Shown in pieces: positions 40,940-50,618 of a stretch of 60,398 bases of DNA. The stretch covers positions 738 to 61,135 of the forward strand of contig FR878701.1 in the NCBI GenBank assembly GCA_000434535.1, written 5' to 3'. This stretch comes from Collinsella sp. CAG:166 (GTDB lineage Bacteria; Actinomycetota; Coriobacteriia; Coriobacteriales; Coriobacteriaceae). How positions within the stretch are numbered: the stretch's first letter is position 1; each line of letters opens with the position of its first letter. The notes beneath the pieces are model-generated. The model saw only the letters and a list, made by a program, of their open reading frames with translations. It was not told the origin of the DNA and searched no databases. The position numbers and the translations under genes are program-made.

Positions 40940-42070
40940 CTATTGCCGCTTGGGCTTGCGAGCGATAAGGCTTCTAGCTGCGTCGATGGTGAGAAGCATC
41001 AGGGCAAAGACGATGCTAATGACGGTACCCGTGACGATACATATAACTGCCGGGCTGTTTTGGCTGACCAGTATGTTTGCGAGCAACGTATTGAAGATGG
41101 GACGCCACAGGCTACTGGTGAGCGACTGCATCACATAGAAACCGAGCGTGGCGGTCGATAAGGTGACGATGACACCTGCAGTCCGCGGATTGCCTGAGGC
41201 ACTGCGTCGGGTTGCCGCAAAGAGCAGGGAGGCGGCAGCGAGGGCAAACGAGATCAGCGAGGTCGATTTGTAGGAGAGGGTTGCCATCGCCGTGAGGTTG
41301 CCGGTGAAGGAGAGTGCTCCTTCCAGGATGATGGTGAGCACCAAAACCGTTACGAGCGAGCGCATGCCCAAGGTGCCCGCTCTGTCCGAATCCATGACAT
41401 CGGTAACGTCGCGGAGCAGCCCGCCGATCAAAAACGCGACTACGTACGTGGCGGCGCTCATGAGCTTCTGCAGCCAAGAAAACTCACCGCCGCTTGCCGC
41501 ACTCATGGCAGCCAAATACCCGTTAACAACGAATACGAAGATTCCAACGGCGATGACCGTCGTCGTGTAGGTTTTCTGGCGGAGTCGACTCTTAGCCAGT
41601 CCAAACCATGGCGCCATGAAGACCGTGGCGGCATAGACCCAGATGAACTCAAGGCCTAGCGTGTACCAGTAGTGCGTGTTGAGGGTAACATTGGGAATGG
41701 GGGAGACGACCGTGGACCACGCGAGCGCCACGAGGCAATAGAACGCAGTGGGCAAGATGACCTTGCCTAGGCGCTGCGCCGTCCGTTGCATTTGCGACTT
41801 CCACGCTGCTCCACCGTCCCAAGCACGCGTGGCCGAAGCGATGAGAAAATAGCCCGAGATCATAAAGAAGACCTCGTTGGCCCAGCAGCCCAGCAGGTTA
41901 ATAAAACCGAGCACGCCGGAATAGGGGAACATTGCAAGTGGGGCATATTCTACGGCGCCGACACAGGTTGCCTGGAAGGTCCACTGAAACGTGTGGAATA
42001 CCGCGATGCCGGCGACCGCGACCAAACGCAGCGCTTCGATGGGTATGTTGCGTGCGGCTTTGGGCTGCAT
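40940..42070 (-). CDS. Acyltransferase family 3 membrane protein
   Basis: A 376-residue integral membrane protein with about ten helices. The N-terminus (IPIEALRLVAVAGIAVFHTFQW) holds the conserved Arg and His of acyltransferase family 3, enzymes that O-acetylate or otherwise acylate sugars of surface polysaccharides, and NEVFFMISGYFLI is a family hallmark. It lacks an extracellular SGNH domain. Neighbouring glycosyltransferases imply that it decorates the same glycan. ATG at 42070 follows AAAGGA. The plus-strand glycosyltransferase operon starts 112 bases away, divergently. Confidence 0.87.
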   Translation of the reverse strand: MQPKAARNIPIEALRLVAVAGIAVFHTFQWTFQATCVGAVEYAPLAMFPYSGVLGFINLLGCWANEVFFMISGYFLIASATRAWDGGAAWKSQMQRTAQRLGKVILPTAFYCLVALAWSTVVSPIPNVTLNTHYWYTLGLEFIWVYAATVFMAPWFGLAKSRLRQKTYTTTVIAVGIFVFVVNGYLAAMSAASGGEFSWLQKLMSAATYVVAFLIGGLLRDVTDVMDSDRAGTLGMRSLVTVLVLTIILEGALSFTGNLTAMATLSYKSTSLISFALAAASLLFAATRRSASGNPRTAGVIVTLSTATLGFYVMQSLTSSLWRPIFNTLLANILVSQNSPAVICIVTGTVISIVFALMLLTIDAARSLIARKPKRQ

Positions 42071-42182
42071 GACGTCCTTTCTTATCGGTTTGCCTCTGCG
42101 AGCTCCATAGATTATATAAACGCCCGCTAGCGCGCTGACCCTTTGATACCATGAAACGACAGGTATTTCCTAAGGAGCACAT

Positions 42183-43286
42183 TTGTCTACTAACGCCTCT
42201 GGCAGCCCTGTTCTGTCGCTGCTTATTCCCATTTACAATGTTCAGCGCTACCTGCGCGAGTGCCTCGATTCCGCCCTGGCGCAGACGCTCAAGGATATTG
42301 AGATCATCTGCATTAACGACGGGTCGACCGACAACTCGCCGGCGATTATCCGCGAGTATATGGAGCGCGATGGGCGCGTCAAGATGATCGACAAGGCCAA
42401 CAGCGGCTACGGCGACTCGATGAACCACGGTCTGGAAATGGCGCGTGGCAAGTACGTGGGCATCTTGGAGTCCGATGACTTTATGGCGTCCGACGCACTC
42501 GAAAAGCTTGTCTCGGCCGCCGATAGCAATAATGCCGACTTCGCGAAGGCGAACTTTGATTTCTACTGGTCTAAGCCCGAGGAGCACCGCTCGCTGCACG
42601 AGATGTTTAAAGCCAAGGACTGTGGCAAGCCAGTGCACCCGAGCGATACGACGCAGTTCTTTAAGCAAAAGCCGTCGATTTGGTCGGCCGTGTACCGTCG
42701 CGATTTTCTTGACCGCAACGGCATTAAGTTCCTGCCGACTCCGGGGGCATCCTTTCAGGACACGTCATTCGCCTTTAAGGTGATCGCGTGCGCCGATAAG
42801 GCTGTTTACCTTCATGATGCCGTGTTGTCTTATCGCCAGGACAACGAGAATTCCTCGGTCAATTCTTCGGCTAAGGTCTTTTGCGTCAATACCGAGTATG
42901 CCGAGATTGAGCGTTGGATTCGAGAGGATTATGCCCGCGACCACGCAAGTGATGACGTCGCGCGCATGCTCAAGTTCAATCAGCTCATTAAGTACGATTC
43001 GTACATGTGGAACTACGTGCGCCTGGCGCCTAAGTTCTATAAGGAGTTCCTGGTTCAGATGGCCAAGGAGTTCCAAGCGGCCTTGGACGCCGGGGACTTT
43101 TCGCTTGACGACCTCAAGCCGTGGAAGCGCGCAAATCTCGCTGCCATCCTCAAAGATCCTGAGGGCTGGGTTGACGAGCATCCGAGTTTCGCGACGGATG
43201 GTGCCTTGGGGCGTGCTAAGTATTACGCCTCGGTTGGAGGCCCAGGCGTGGTCGCTGCCTTCCTCATCGAATCGCTGAGGGGGTAG
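42183..43286 (+). CDS. GT2 glycosyltransferase (paralog A)
   Basis: A 367-residue family 2 glycosyltransferase with VLSLLIPIYNVQRYLRECL, INDGSTDNSP and the DXD region ILESDDFM. The start codon is TTG at 42183, supported by AAGGAGCA upstream. Its N-terminal half is nearly the same as that of the gene at 44408 (for example LKDIEIICINDGSTD and ANSGYGDSMN), so the two are recent duplicates. In the shared part the family's SARN motif is replaced by SGYGDSMN. It is the first gene of a five-gene glycosyltransferase run on the plus strand. Confidence 0.88.
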   Translation: MSTNASGSPVLSLLIPIYNVQRYLRECLDSALAQTLKDIEIICINDGSTDNSPAIIREYMERDGRVKMIDKANSGYGDSMNHGLEMARGKYVGILESDDFMASDALEKLVSAADSNNADFAKANFDFYWSKPEEHRSLHEMFKAKDCGKPVHPSDTTQFFKQKPSIWSAVYRRDFLDRNGIKFLPTPGASFQDTSFAFKVIACADKAVYLHDAVLSYRQDNENSSVNSSAKVFCVNTEYAEIERWIREDYARDHASDDVARMLKFNQLIKYDSYMWNYVRLAPKFYKEFLVQMAKEFQAALDAGDFSLDDLKPWKRANLAAILKDPEGWVDEHPSFATDGALGRAKYYASVGGPGVVAAFLIESLRG

Positions 43287-43292
43287 GTCGGC

Positions 43293-44333
43293 ATGGGAGA
43301 GGCCTCGTGTCCTAAAGCTACCATTGTCGTCCCCGTTTACAACTCTGCAGGCTCCATTCAGCGATGCCTCGATTCGCTGTTGGTCCAGTCTGAGCGTTCG
43401 ATTCAGGTTGTCTGCGTCAACGACGGTTCGACTGATGATTCGTTGAACGTGTTGCGCCAGATCGCGCAGGCCGACGATCGCGTACTGGTGATTGACCAGG
43501 ATAACGCGGGTGTCTCGTGTGCTCGAAATGCCGGTATCGATGTCGCCGAGGGCGAGACCGTCTTTTTTGTGGACGCCGACGATTACATCGATGCCCAGAC
43601 GATCGAGCGCGTGCTGCATGCCATGGAGTCTGCGGATGCCGAGGCCGCCGTTTTTGGCGGCGTCTGTGAACCTGCCGATGCTGCCCCCAAACGCGTCCAG
43701 CAACTCATGAGCCCCAAAGCTGGTACCTTCGGCGCCCGTGATCCCCAACTGCTGTTCCATGCGAACGCGCAGCCCTATGCCTGCCGTGCGGCTTTTTCGC
43801 GCGAGCTGCTCAATCGCGAAGGCATTCGCTTCGCCCCTGGTTTGGCTTTGGGCGAGGACGTCGTATTCCAATTTGCGGCTTATGCACTTGCCCGCAAGAC
43901 CGTCGTCATGCCGGACAAGTTCTACCACTACGTGATGGAGAGCGACTCGGCGACGCACGAGTTTAACAGTGCCGATGCTCGCACCAAAAAGCTTGATGCC
44001 CATATGATGATGCTTGGGGATGTCTTGGAGGATTGGGCGGCCTACGGTCTTTTGGACCTGTGCCCCGGCGAGCTGATCACTTGGTTTTTGGACCTCATCG
44101 TGTTTGATCTGGCGCGTCTGGGTGCCGATGACTTTCACCGAGTTGGCGGCCGCGTCAACAGGGCTTTCACGACGTTTTTGGGAACGGAGTGGGCGGATGC
44201 GCCTGCCAAGCGCCCCGTCTGCCGTGTCGCCCACAAGCTTGTTACGGCGACGTCGGGCGTCTCGATGGCGGACGCCACGCTGTTCTATCTTTCGACCCGC
44301 GGACTCAAAGCCTGCTTGGAGCGCTTTATCTAA
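43293..44333 (+). CDS. GT2 glycosyltransferase
   Basis: A 346-residue family 2 enzyme with ATIVVPVYNSAGSIQRCLDS, VNDGSTDDS, VSCARNAGI and the DXD FFVDADDYID. A later GEDVVFQF motif (LALGEDVVFQFAAY) is the usual acceptor-side ED motif of this subgroup. The ATG at 43293 lies six bases after the stop of the previous gene, so the two are cotranscribed. It resembles capsule or teichoic-acid glycosyltransferases; the sugar is unknown. Confidence 0.87.
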   Translation: MGEASCPKATIVVPVYNSAGSIQRCLDSLLVQSERSIQVVCVNDGSTDDSLNVLRQIAQADDRVLVIDQDNAGVSCARNAGIDVAEGETVFFVDADDYIDAQTIERVLHAMESADAEAAVFGGVCEPADAAPKRVQQLMSPKAGTFGARDPQLLFHANAQPYACRAAFSRELLNREGIRFAPGLALGEDVVFQFAAYALARKTVVMPDKFYHYVMESDSATHEFNSADARTKKLDAHMMMLGDVLEDWAAYGLLDLCPGELITWFLDLIVFDLARLGADDFHRVGGRVNRAFTTFLGTEWADAPAKRPVCRVAHKLVTATSGVSMADATLFYLSTRGLKACLERFI

Positions 44334-44407
44334 GCTAAGGCGTTGCCGGCCGGCTCCGCATCGCTGCTAAAATGACCCTGTTACACGCTATTCAACAGGA
44401 GGTTCTC

Positions 44408-45526
44408 TTGCAGAACTCTGATACCCCTAAAGTTTCGCTGCTTGTCCCCATCTGCAATGTTGAGCGCTATCTGCGCGAATGCCTCGATTCCGCCGTGGCT
44501 CAGACGCTCAAGGACATCGAAATCATCTGCATCAACGACGGATCCACCGACCGTTCGCCGGATATCATCCGCGAGTACATGGAGCGCGACGCACGTGTGA
44601 AGATGATCGACAAGGCCAACAGCGGCTACGGCGACTCGATGAACCGCGGCCTGGAGATAGCACGCGGCGAGTACGTGGGCATCCTGGAGTCCGATGACTT
44701 TATGTTCGAGGACTCGCTCCAAAAGCTGGTTGCCAAGGCAGACTCCGAGCATGCCGATGTGGTGAAGGGCGACTTCTATCTGTACTGGTCCACACCCAGC
44801 GAGCGCCGAGAGCTGTTTGGGATTATCGATGAGCATATGACGGGTGCGGCGTATCGCCCCGTCGATCGTCCGGGTATCTTCTACCGCAAGCCTTCCATTT
44901 GGTCGGCCATCTATCGCCGTGAGTTCCTTAACGCCAATCAGATTCGGTTCCTCCCCACGCCGGGTGCCTCGTATCAGGACGCGGGCTTTAACTTTAAGGT
45001 TTGGGCGTGTGCCGAGCGTGCCGCGTTTATTGCGGACCCAATCCTTTGCTATCGCCAGGACAACGAGAAGAGCTCCGTTAATTCTCCCAACAAGGTGTTT
45101 TGCGTGTGTGACGAATACGCCGAGATGCAGCGCTTTTTGGACGAGCGCCCCGAGCTCAAAGCTCAGCTTCAGGGCATTTTAATGCGCATGAAGGTCGATA
45201 CGTACCGCTGGAATGACGAGCGCTTGATCGACGAGCTGCGCGAGCAGTTTTGGCAGAAGGCTTCGCCTGAGCTCAAGGCCGACTGGGATGCCGGTCGCTT
45301 TGACCTGTCGCTGTTCGATCCGCGTGGCGAGACCGACTTGCGCCTGATGGTCAAATCGCCCCGCGCCTATATCGATTCGCGCTTTGACTTTAAGAAGCCG
45401 GGCAAGCTCAATACGTTTAAGCACTACTTTAAGATCGGCGGTCTGCCGCTGGTTTGGCGCGTGCTGACGTATCAGCGCACCTACGGCGACAACCCGCATC
45501 CCGACGACGTGCCGGCGGCACAGTAG
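44408..45526 (+). CDS. GT2 glycosyltransferase (paralog B)
   Basis: A 372-residue family 2 enzyme, close paralog of the gene at 42183. It shares the IICINDGSTD, MIDKANSGYGDSMN and ILESDDFMF blocks and also the KPSIWSA-YRR and FLPTPGAS-QD motifs. As with its paralog, the best start is a TTG (44408) behind AGGAGG, giving LQNSDTPKVSLLVP; the frame extends 12 codons further but without a ribosome site. The C-terminal parts of the two paralogs differ more, suggesting different acceptors. Confidence 0.87.
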   Translation: MQNSDTPKVSLLVPICNVERYLRECLDSAVAQTLKDIEIICINDGSTDRSPDIIREYMERDARVKMIDKANSGYGDSMNRGLEIARGEYVGILESDDFMFEDSLQKLVAKADSEHADVVKGDFYLYWSTPSERRELFGIIDEHMTGAAYRPVDRPGIFYRKPSIWSAIYRREFLNANQIRFLPTPGASYQDAGFNFKVWACAERAAFIADPILCYRQDNEKSSVNSPNKVFCVCDEYAEMQRFLDERPELKAQLQGILMRMKVDTYRWNDERLIDELREQFWQKASPELKADWDAGRFDLSLFDPRGETDLRLMVKSPRAYIDSRFDFKKPGKLNTFKHYFKIGGLPLVWRVLTYQRTYGDNPHPDDVPAAQ

Positions 45527-45538
45527 GAGCGCGTGAGC

Positions 45539-46606
45539 ATGACTACCCCTAAAATTTCCGTTGTCGTTCCCATCTATAAGGTGGAGGAGTGCCTGGGCTG
45601 GTGCCTGGACTCCCTGCTTGCGCAGGACATGCCCGATTGGGAAGGCGTGCTGGTCAACGATGGCTCGCCGGATGGTTCGCGCGATATTGCGGCTGCTTAT
45701 TGCGAGAAGGACGCGCGCTTTACGCTGGTCGATAAGCCCAACGGCGGCCTATCGAGCGCGCGCAACGCGGGTATAGCTGCTTCCACGGCGCCTATCGTTG
45801 CGTTCTTGGATTCCGACGACCGCTTTACGCCTGATGCGTGCCGCGTGATCGTTGATGCCTTTGAGCGCGAGGATTGCGACGTTTTGACCTTTGGCGCGAA
45901 CCCGTATCCGCTGGAGGCGGGGTATCCGTGGCTTAACTATGCGCTGAGCCCGCGCGATGTGTCGTTTGAAGGCTATAGCTCTGACCTGCTGTTTAAGGAA
46001 GCGTCTCGTCCCTTTGCATGGCGCACCGCCTGCAAGCGCGAGTTTTTGCTCAATAACGGGATCGTTTTCGACGAAACCGTCAAGTATGGCGAGGACCAGG
46101 TCTTCGACTTTGCCGTGTACGGTCGTTCGCACAAGACCGCGCTTATTTCGAACAAGCTGTACGACTATCGCGTGGCGCGCAAGGGTTCGCTCATGGACAC
46201 CATGCGCTACGACGACGAGACGCGCCTGCTGGAGCACGTGAAGATTTACTCCGCGGTACTGACTGACTGGCGGCGCGACGGTCTCGATGCTCGGCATGCC
46301 GATGACCTGGCGTACTTCCTATGCGATCTGGTGCTGTATGATGCGCTCAGGTTGCTGGGCGCGAGTTGCGGCAAGGTGTTTGCTGCCGTTGCTGACGCGC
46401 TCGCCAGCTCTGCTGTAAGTAGCGATGCCGCGCTCGCACAATGCGCTCCTGCTGTCGCCGCTATGGTGCGTGCGGCACTTACCAGCAAGGCTCCCAATGC
46501 TCGTGCGTGCAAAAAGCTCATGTTCGATTACGACGTCTTGAGGTTTGGGCGACTGGGCGCGTGCAAGCGCATGGCCGCGAATGCCCTGGGAAAGCGAGAA
46601 GTGTAG
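45539..46606 (+). CDS. GT2 glycosyltransferase
   Basis: A 355-residue family 2 enzyme: KISVVVPIYKVEECLGWCLDS, VNDGSPDGS, LSSARNAGI, DXD in AFLDSDDRF, and YGEDQVFDF as the ED motif. ATG at 45539 has AGGAG nine bases upstream; a GTG two codons earlier is the alternative. It follows the previous gene by only 12 bases and precedes the large glycosyltransferase by two bases, so the operon is tight here. Confidence 0.87.
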   Translation: MTTPKISVVVPIYKVEECLGWCLDSLLAQDMPDWEGVLVNDGSPDGSRDIAAAYCEKDARFTLVDKPNGGLSSARNAGIAASTAPIVAFLDSDDRFTPDACRVIVDAFEREDCDVLTFGANPYPLEAGYPWLNYALSPRDVSFEGYSSDLLFKEASRPFAWRTACKREFLLNNGIVFDETVKYGEDQVFDFAVYGRSHKTALISNKLYDYRVARKGSLMDTMRYDDETRLLEHVKIYSAVLTDWRRDGLDARHADDLAYFLCDLVLYDALRLLGASCGKVFAAVADALASSAVSSDAALAQCAPAVAAMVRAALTSKAPNARACKKLMFDYDVLRFGRLGACKRMAANALGKREV

Positions 46607-46608
46607 GG

Positions 46609-49095
46609 ATGAGTATCAAGCGTTTGGCGCTTTGCCGCAGCCAGGGTCGCCTGTTTGTGCTGCTTCGTTTTGCCGGCAAGGATGTCGCGGGGATTATTGA
46701 GTGCGAGGGCTCCCGGGCTTTTGCCCACGCGACGACCAATGGCGCCAGCGTGCCGTTGTTGGTGCTACCGGTCGATCATGGCCGCGTGTTGGCGCTATGC
46801 CCTTCAGTTGCGGGCTATGAGCGCGAGCTCGCCGTCTTAGTGCTGCCGTTTTTGGATGGCTCTGCAATCGATGTCGTTTTTGCATCCGGTGGCCAGAAGC
46901 TGGGCTCCATTCGCCTCGATAGCCGTATGGCTAAGCTGGAATCCAAGATCAACTACAAGGCAAAGCCTGTGCTGTGTGCGCTTATCCGCGATGCGCAGCG
47001 CGGCGAGCGCTGCGGCCGCTACGAGATCGATGCCGTCCGTTATCTTCCGGCCGATTCGGGCGCTGTGTGGCGCTACGAGGTCACATGGGCGGGAGACTCC
47101 CAGTGCACGCCCCAGCTTGAGATACTCGATACGCATATGAATGTCATCGATGCCACGGTTCATATGTTCGAGTCGCAGGTCGACGTGTCTCAGCAGAACG
47201 GATGCCGCGTCAATAAAACGTATCTGAGCGTGGAGATGCCCGAGGACATTCGAGACTTTGTTGCGATTGCAACTGATCCCGCGGGCCAGATTCAGAGCGG
47301 TTTTTGCGCTATGGATGGCCGCCTGTACAACGGTATGGTCGACGACAGCTGGAACCGCATGAAGGATGCACGCGCGGACGATGCTGCCTATCGCCGTTGG
47401 TTTGAGCAGCATCGCGCAAAGCCGGGCGACTTGGCGTGTCAGCGCGTCGCCGCGGCGGCATTCGCCTACAGGCCGCTCTTGAGCATTGTGGTGCCGTGCT
47501 ATAAGACCGATCGGGTCTACCTGCGTGAGTTGCTGGATTCGGTGCTTGCCCAGAGCTATGACAACTGGGAATTGCTGCTGATGGACGCCTCGCCCGAATG
47601 GGATGCGGTGGGCAATCTTGCGGCTGCCGCTCACGACGGGCGCTTCCGTCGCATCGAGCTGCCCGGTAACGGCGGCATCGTGGTCAACACCAACGTCGGT
47701 ATTCAGCAAGCGATGGGTGACTACATCGCATTTTTGGACCACGACGATATCCTGGAGCCGGATGCGTTGTTCCACTATGTTGCCGCTCTGAACAAGACTG
47801 CCAAGGACGAGCGCCCCCAGGTCCTGTTCTGCGACGAGGACATGTTCCAGAAAACGGGGGAGTGGGGCCAGCCGGTCTTTAAGACCAGGCTCAACGTCGA
47901 CCTGCTCTATAGCCATAACTGCGTGACGCATTTTCTAATGGTGGAGAAGGCGCTCATCGATCGCATTGGCATGTCGCCAGAAGATGTTGCGGGTGCCCAG
48001 GATTACGACCTTACGCTCCGCTGCCTTGCGGCAGGTGCGCGTTTTGAGCACGTTGCGCACGTGCTGTATCACTGGCGCGTGCACCCTGGCTCTACCGCCG
48101 ACGGTTCTGCCGATAGCAAGCCATATGCTATCGAGGCCGGACGCCTGGCTCTGCAGCGCCACTTTGACTCACTGGGTGTTCATGGAACGGTCGAGGAGTC
48201 CGAGACACCGTTTGTCTACCGCATGCGCTATTCGCTGCCAGAGCCTGCGCCGTTGGTGAGCATTGTGATTCCCACCAAGGACCACGTCGAGACGCTCGAC
48301 GCCTGCGTGATGTCGATCGCACGGAAGGCCACGTATGCCAACTACGAGATCGTCTTGGTGGAGAACAACAGCGAAGACCCGGAGACGTTTGCGTATTATG
48401 AAACCCTGCCGGCGCGCGTAGCCGCTGCGTCTGATGGCAAGGGTGCAGCGCGCGTTGAGTGGTGGCCGGGCGAGTTTAATTACTCCCAGATCATCAACTT
48501 TGGCGTTGAGCATGCCAAGGGCGACTATCTGCTGCTGTTGAACAACGATACCGAGGTCATAAGCCCCGGCTTTATTGAAGAGATGATGGGCTATCTGCAG
48601 CGTCCCGATGCGGGCGTGGTGGGGGCCAAGCTCTATTTTGCCGATCATTTGGTACAGCATGCCGGCATTTTGGTTGGCGTGCGCGGTGCGCTTGCCCATG
48701 CCAACCAGGACTTCTCGGCAAAGCGCGAGGGATACCTTGCCCGTGCTGTACGTCCCGGCAACTTTAGCGCCGTAACGGGCGCCTGCCAGATGGTTCGTCG
48801 CGACGTGTTTGAGCAGGTCGAAGGCTACAACGAGGAGTTCGCCGTCGGCTTTAACGACGCGGACTTTTGCCTGCGCGTGTGGGAGGCGGGCTACCGCACC
48901 ATCTTTACGCCCTATGCCGAGTTGTACCACTACGAGTTCACCTCGCGCGGCAGGGAAGAGGCCAGCGAGGAAAAGCTGCGCCGCTGGAAGCGCGAACAAG
49001 CGCTGTTCATGCAGCGCTGGCCTGAGTTCTTCTTGGATGGTGATCCCTGGCTCGGGCCGAACTTATCCGCTGAGAGCGAGTATTTCTCGTATTAA
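46609..49095 (+). CDS. Large glycosyltransferase with two GT2 domains
   Basis: An 828-residue protein. Residues 1-280 form an N-terminal region without catalytic motifs. The first GT2 domain starts near 289 (LLSIVVPCYKTDRVYLRELLDS), with DXD in FLDHDDILEPDA. The second starts near 547 (PLVSIVIPTKDHVETLDAC), with VENNSEDPETF, LLLNNDTEV and a C-terminal FNDADFCLRVWEAGYR. This layout is known from rhamnan and O-antigen polymerising glycosyltransferases that add alternating sugars. ATG at 46609 follows TAGGG. It is the last gene of the operon, and no clear terminator is visible after it. Confidence 0.88.
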   Translation: MSIKRLALCRSQGRLFVLLRFAGKDVAGIIECEGSRAFAHATTNGASVPLLVLPVDHGRVLALCPSVAGYERELAVLVLPFLDGSAIDVVFASGGQKLGSIRLDSRMAKLESKINYKAKPVLCALIRDAQRGERCGRYEIDAVRYLPADSGAVWRYEVTWAGDSQCTPQLEILDTHMNVIDATVHMFESQVDVSQQNGCRVNKTYLSVEMPEDIRDFVAIATDPAGQIQSGFCAMDGRLYNGMVDDSWNRMKDARADDAAYRRWFEQHRAKPGDLACQRVAAAAFAYRPLLSIVVPCYKTDRVYLRELLDSVLAQSYDNWELLLMDASPEWDAVGNLAAAAHDGRFRRIELPGNGGIVVNTNVGIQQAMGDYIAFLDHDDILEPDALFHYVAALNKTAKDERPQVLFCDEDMFQKTGEWGQPVFKTRLNVDLLYSHNCVTHFLMVEKALIDRIGMSPEDVAGAQDYDLTLRCLAAGARFEHVAHVLYHWRVHPGSTADGSADSKPYAIEAGRLALQRHFDSLGVHGTVEESETPFVYRMRYSLPEPAPLVSIVIPTKDHVETLDACVMSIARKATYANYEIVLVENNSEDPETFAYYETLPARVAAASDGKGAARVEWWPGEFNYSQIINFGVEHAKGDYLLLLNNDTEVISPGFIEEMMGYLQRPDAGVVGAKLYFADHLVQHAGILVGVRGALAHANQDFSAKREGYLARAVRPGNFSAVTGACQMVRRDVFEQVEGYNEEFAVGFNDADFCLRVWEAGYRTIFTPYAELYHYEFTSRGREEASEEKLRRWKREQALFMQRWPEFFLDGDPWLGPNLSAESEYFSY

Positions 49096-49304
49096 GGCAA
49101 TGGTTTTAGGAAGTCCTAAACTTTCTTTCGCTATGAGCTTGGAAGAAAGCAACGTTGGGCTACTAACTAAAGTATATTACGAAAGCTCGATACTTCCGCG
49201 ATAAGTTTATACAGGCTTATATAACTCGATATTATCGGATATAGTCTACGATAAAGATTTAAGCAATGCTCGACCGTTAATCGATTCCCTAGAAAGGTAA
49301 ACAA
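49096..49304. other. AT-rich boundary region
   Basis: About 210 bases where composition drops sharply in GC. It contains several TATA-like sequences (GTTTATACAG, TTATATAAC, GATATTATC) and no gene. It marks the change from the glycan cluster to accessory genes and should contain the promoter of the following ATPase. Confidence 0.45.
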
Positions 49305-50408
49305 GTGAGCGTCACAGCATTCCATAATCCGTTTCGTCCCACTGCCGGCGCTGAGCCTCCGCGCATAATTGGTCGTGATGATATTGCCCTTGAGTTTACC
49401 GAGAGTTTGAATGCGGGAATTGGTGCACCTGCGAGGCTCATGCGCATTGCTGGACCGAGGGGCTCCGGAAAAACTGTTTTGCTCTGCGATCTTAGGGATC
49501 GTGCTCGAGAGCTTGGATGGAAGACCGCTATTGTTTCTGCTGGCCCAAACCTATTGCTGGACTTGAGGGATCAGGTTGCTGATTCTTCCCTTGCGGCCAA
49601 TGCTTCGGTCGGCGTAAGCGCCGGCGTTGTTTCCGCGAAAGTTGACGTTGCGCCCAAAGAGCCGAGCCTTAGAAAGTTGCTGAGTTCGGCTGCGAAGTCA
49701 TCCAAGGGTCTTTTTATTGCCATCGATGAAGTTCAGGACGCTCCGATTGACGATATGCGTGCCATTGCGTCTACGGTTCAGCTTTTGATAGGGGAAAAAG
49801 TAGATATCGCACTTGCCTTTGCCGGGTTACCCGCCGGTGTTATGGATCTTATTAACGGCAAGGCGCTTACGTTCTTGCGTCGTGCCCTCCCCGAAGATCT
49901 GGCGCCTATCAACCAGGTGGAGGTAGCGCTCTCTATGGGCGATAGCTTTGTCGCTACTGGCTTGACCATAGAGGACAATCTCCTGTCGAGAGCCGCTAAG
50001 GCCACTAAGGGCTATGCCTATCTGGTGCAACTGGTCGGTTACTCCATTTGGCAGCGCGCCAACTTGCATCGTGCCAAAAGTGCCATTGTGAGCGAGCGCG
50101 ACGTCACTGAAGGCATTGCGCTGGCAGAGGCTCGTTTTCACGATGTTGTTCACGAGCCCGCGATTTCTGGACTGGGGCTCAACGATATCAAATACCTTTT
50201 GGCCATGTGCGAGGATAAACAACAGTCCAAATCATCCGAGATTGCTAAGCGCATGGGTAAAAAGACCAATGAGGTCAGCTCCATTAGGGCAAAATTGCTA
50301 CAAAGAGAGGTTATTCAGGCACCACAGAGGGGCTACGTGCAGTTTGCCGTGCCGGACCTAGATATCTATCTGCGAGAGAACGCCGAGGAGATTCTCGAAC
50401 GGTTCTAG
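49305..50408 (+). CDS. AAA ATPase with C-terminal winged helix, accessory
   Basis: A 367-residue ATPase of the small archaeal-ATPase/ORC-like class found in bacteria. Walker A is GPRGSGKT (50-57), Walker B is LFIAIDEVQ with Asp141-Glu142. A sensor-like AFAGLPAGVMDL follows, and the last 80 residues form a winged-helix (SSEIAKRMGKKTNEVSSIRAKLLQREVI). Such proteins are often found near mobile elements or in defence regions; the role is unknown. Start is GTG at 49305 with AGAAAGGT upstream. A 58-bp tandem hairpin array lies 210 bases downstream and could be its DNA target, a guess from position only. Confidence 0.82.
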   Translation: MSVTAFHNPFRPTAGAEPPRIIGRDDIALEFTESLNAGIGAPARLMRIAGPRGSGKTVLLCDLRDRARELGWKTAIVSAGPNLLLDLRDQVADSSLAANASVGVSAGVVSAKVDVAPKEPSLRKLLSSAAKSSKGLFIAIDEVQDAPIDDMRAIASTVQLLIGEKVDIALAFAGLPAGVMDLINGKALTFLRRALPEDLAPINQVEVALSMGDSFVATGLTIEDNLLSRAAKATKGYAYLVQLVGYSIWQRANLHRAKSAIVSERDVTEGIALAEARFHDVVHEPAISGLGLNDIKYLLAMCEDKQQSKSSEIAKRMGKKTNEVSSIRAKLLQREVIQAPQRGYVQFAVPDLDIYLRENAEEILERF

Positions 50409-50618
50409 GTCGAGTGAGGGCGACGTCATGTTCTTTAAGACTGCTATCAGCGTCGATTGCCATATCGGGTTTTTCTGGGGCGGCAGTCCCCGTGATAATA
50501 GAGATGTGGCATTCATCGTCGCCCGCTAATCAGATTTCGTCTATCTATAACATTGCGTGTTTTAATTTGCAGGAACAAAGATATCATTCGCAAAGCGTGA
50601 GGGTTATCTTGCCCGTGC
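50409..50618. other. Non-coding stretch between ATPase and hairpin array
   Basis: About 210 bases with no gene I can support. A short frame at 50414-50638 has no ribosome site and runs into the array. Confidence 0.35.
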
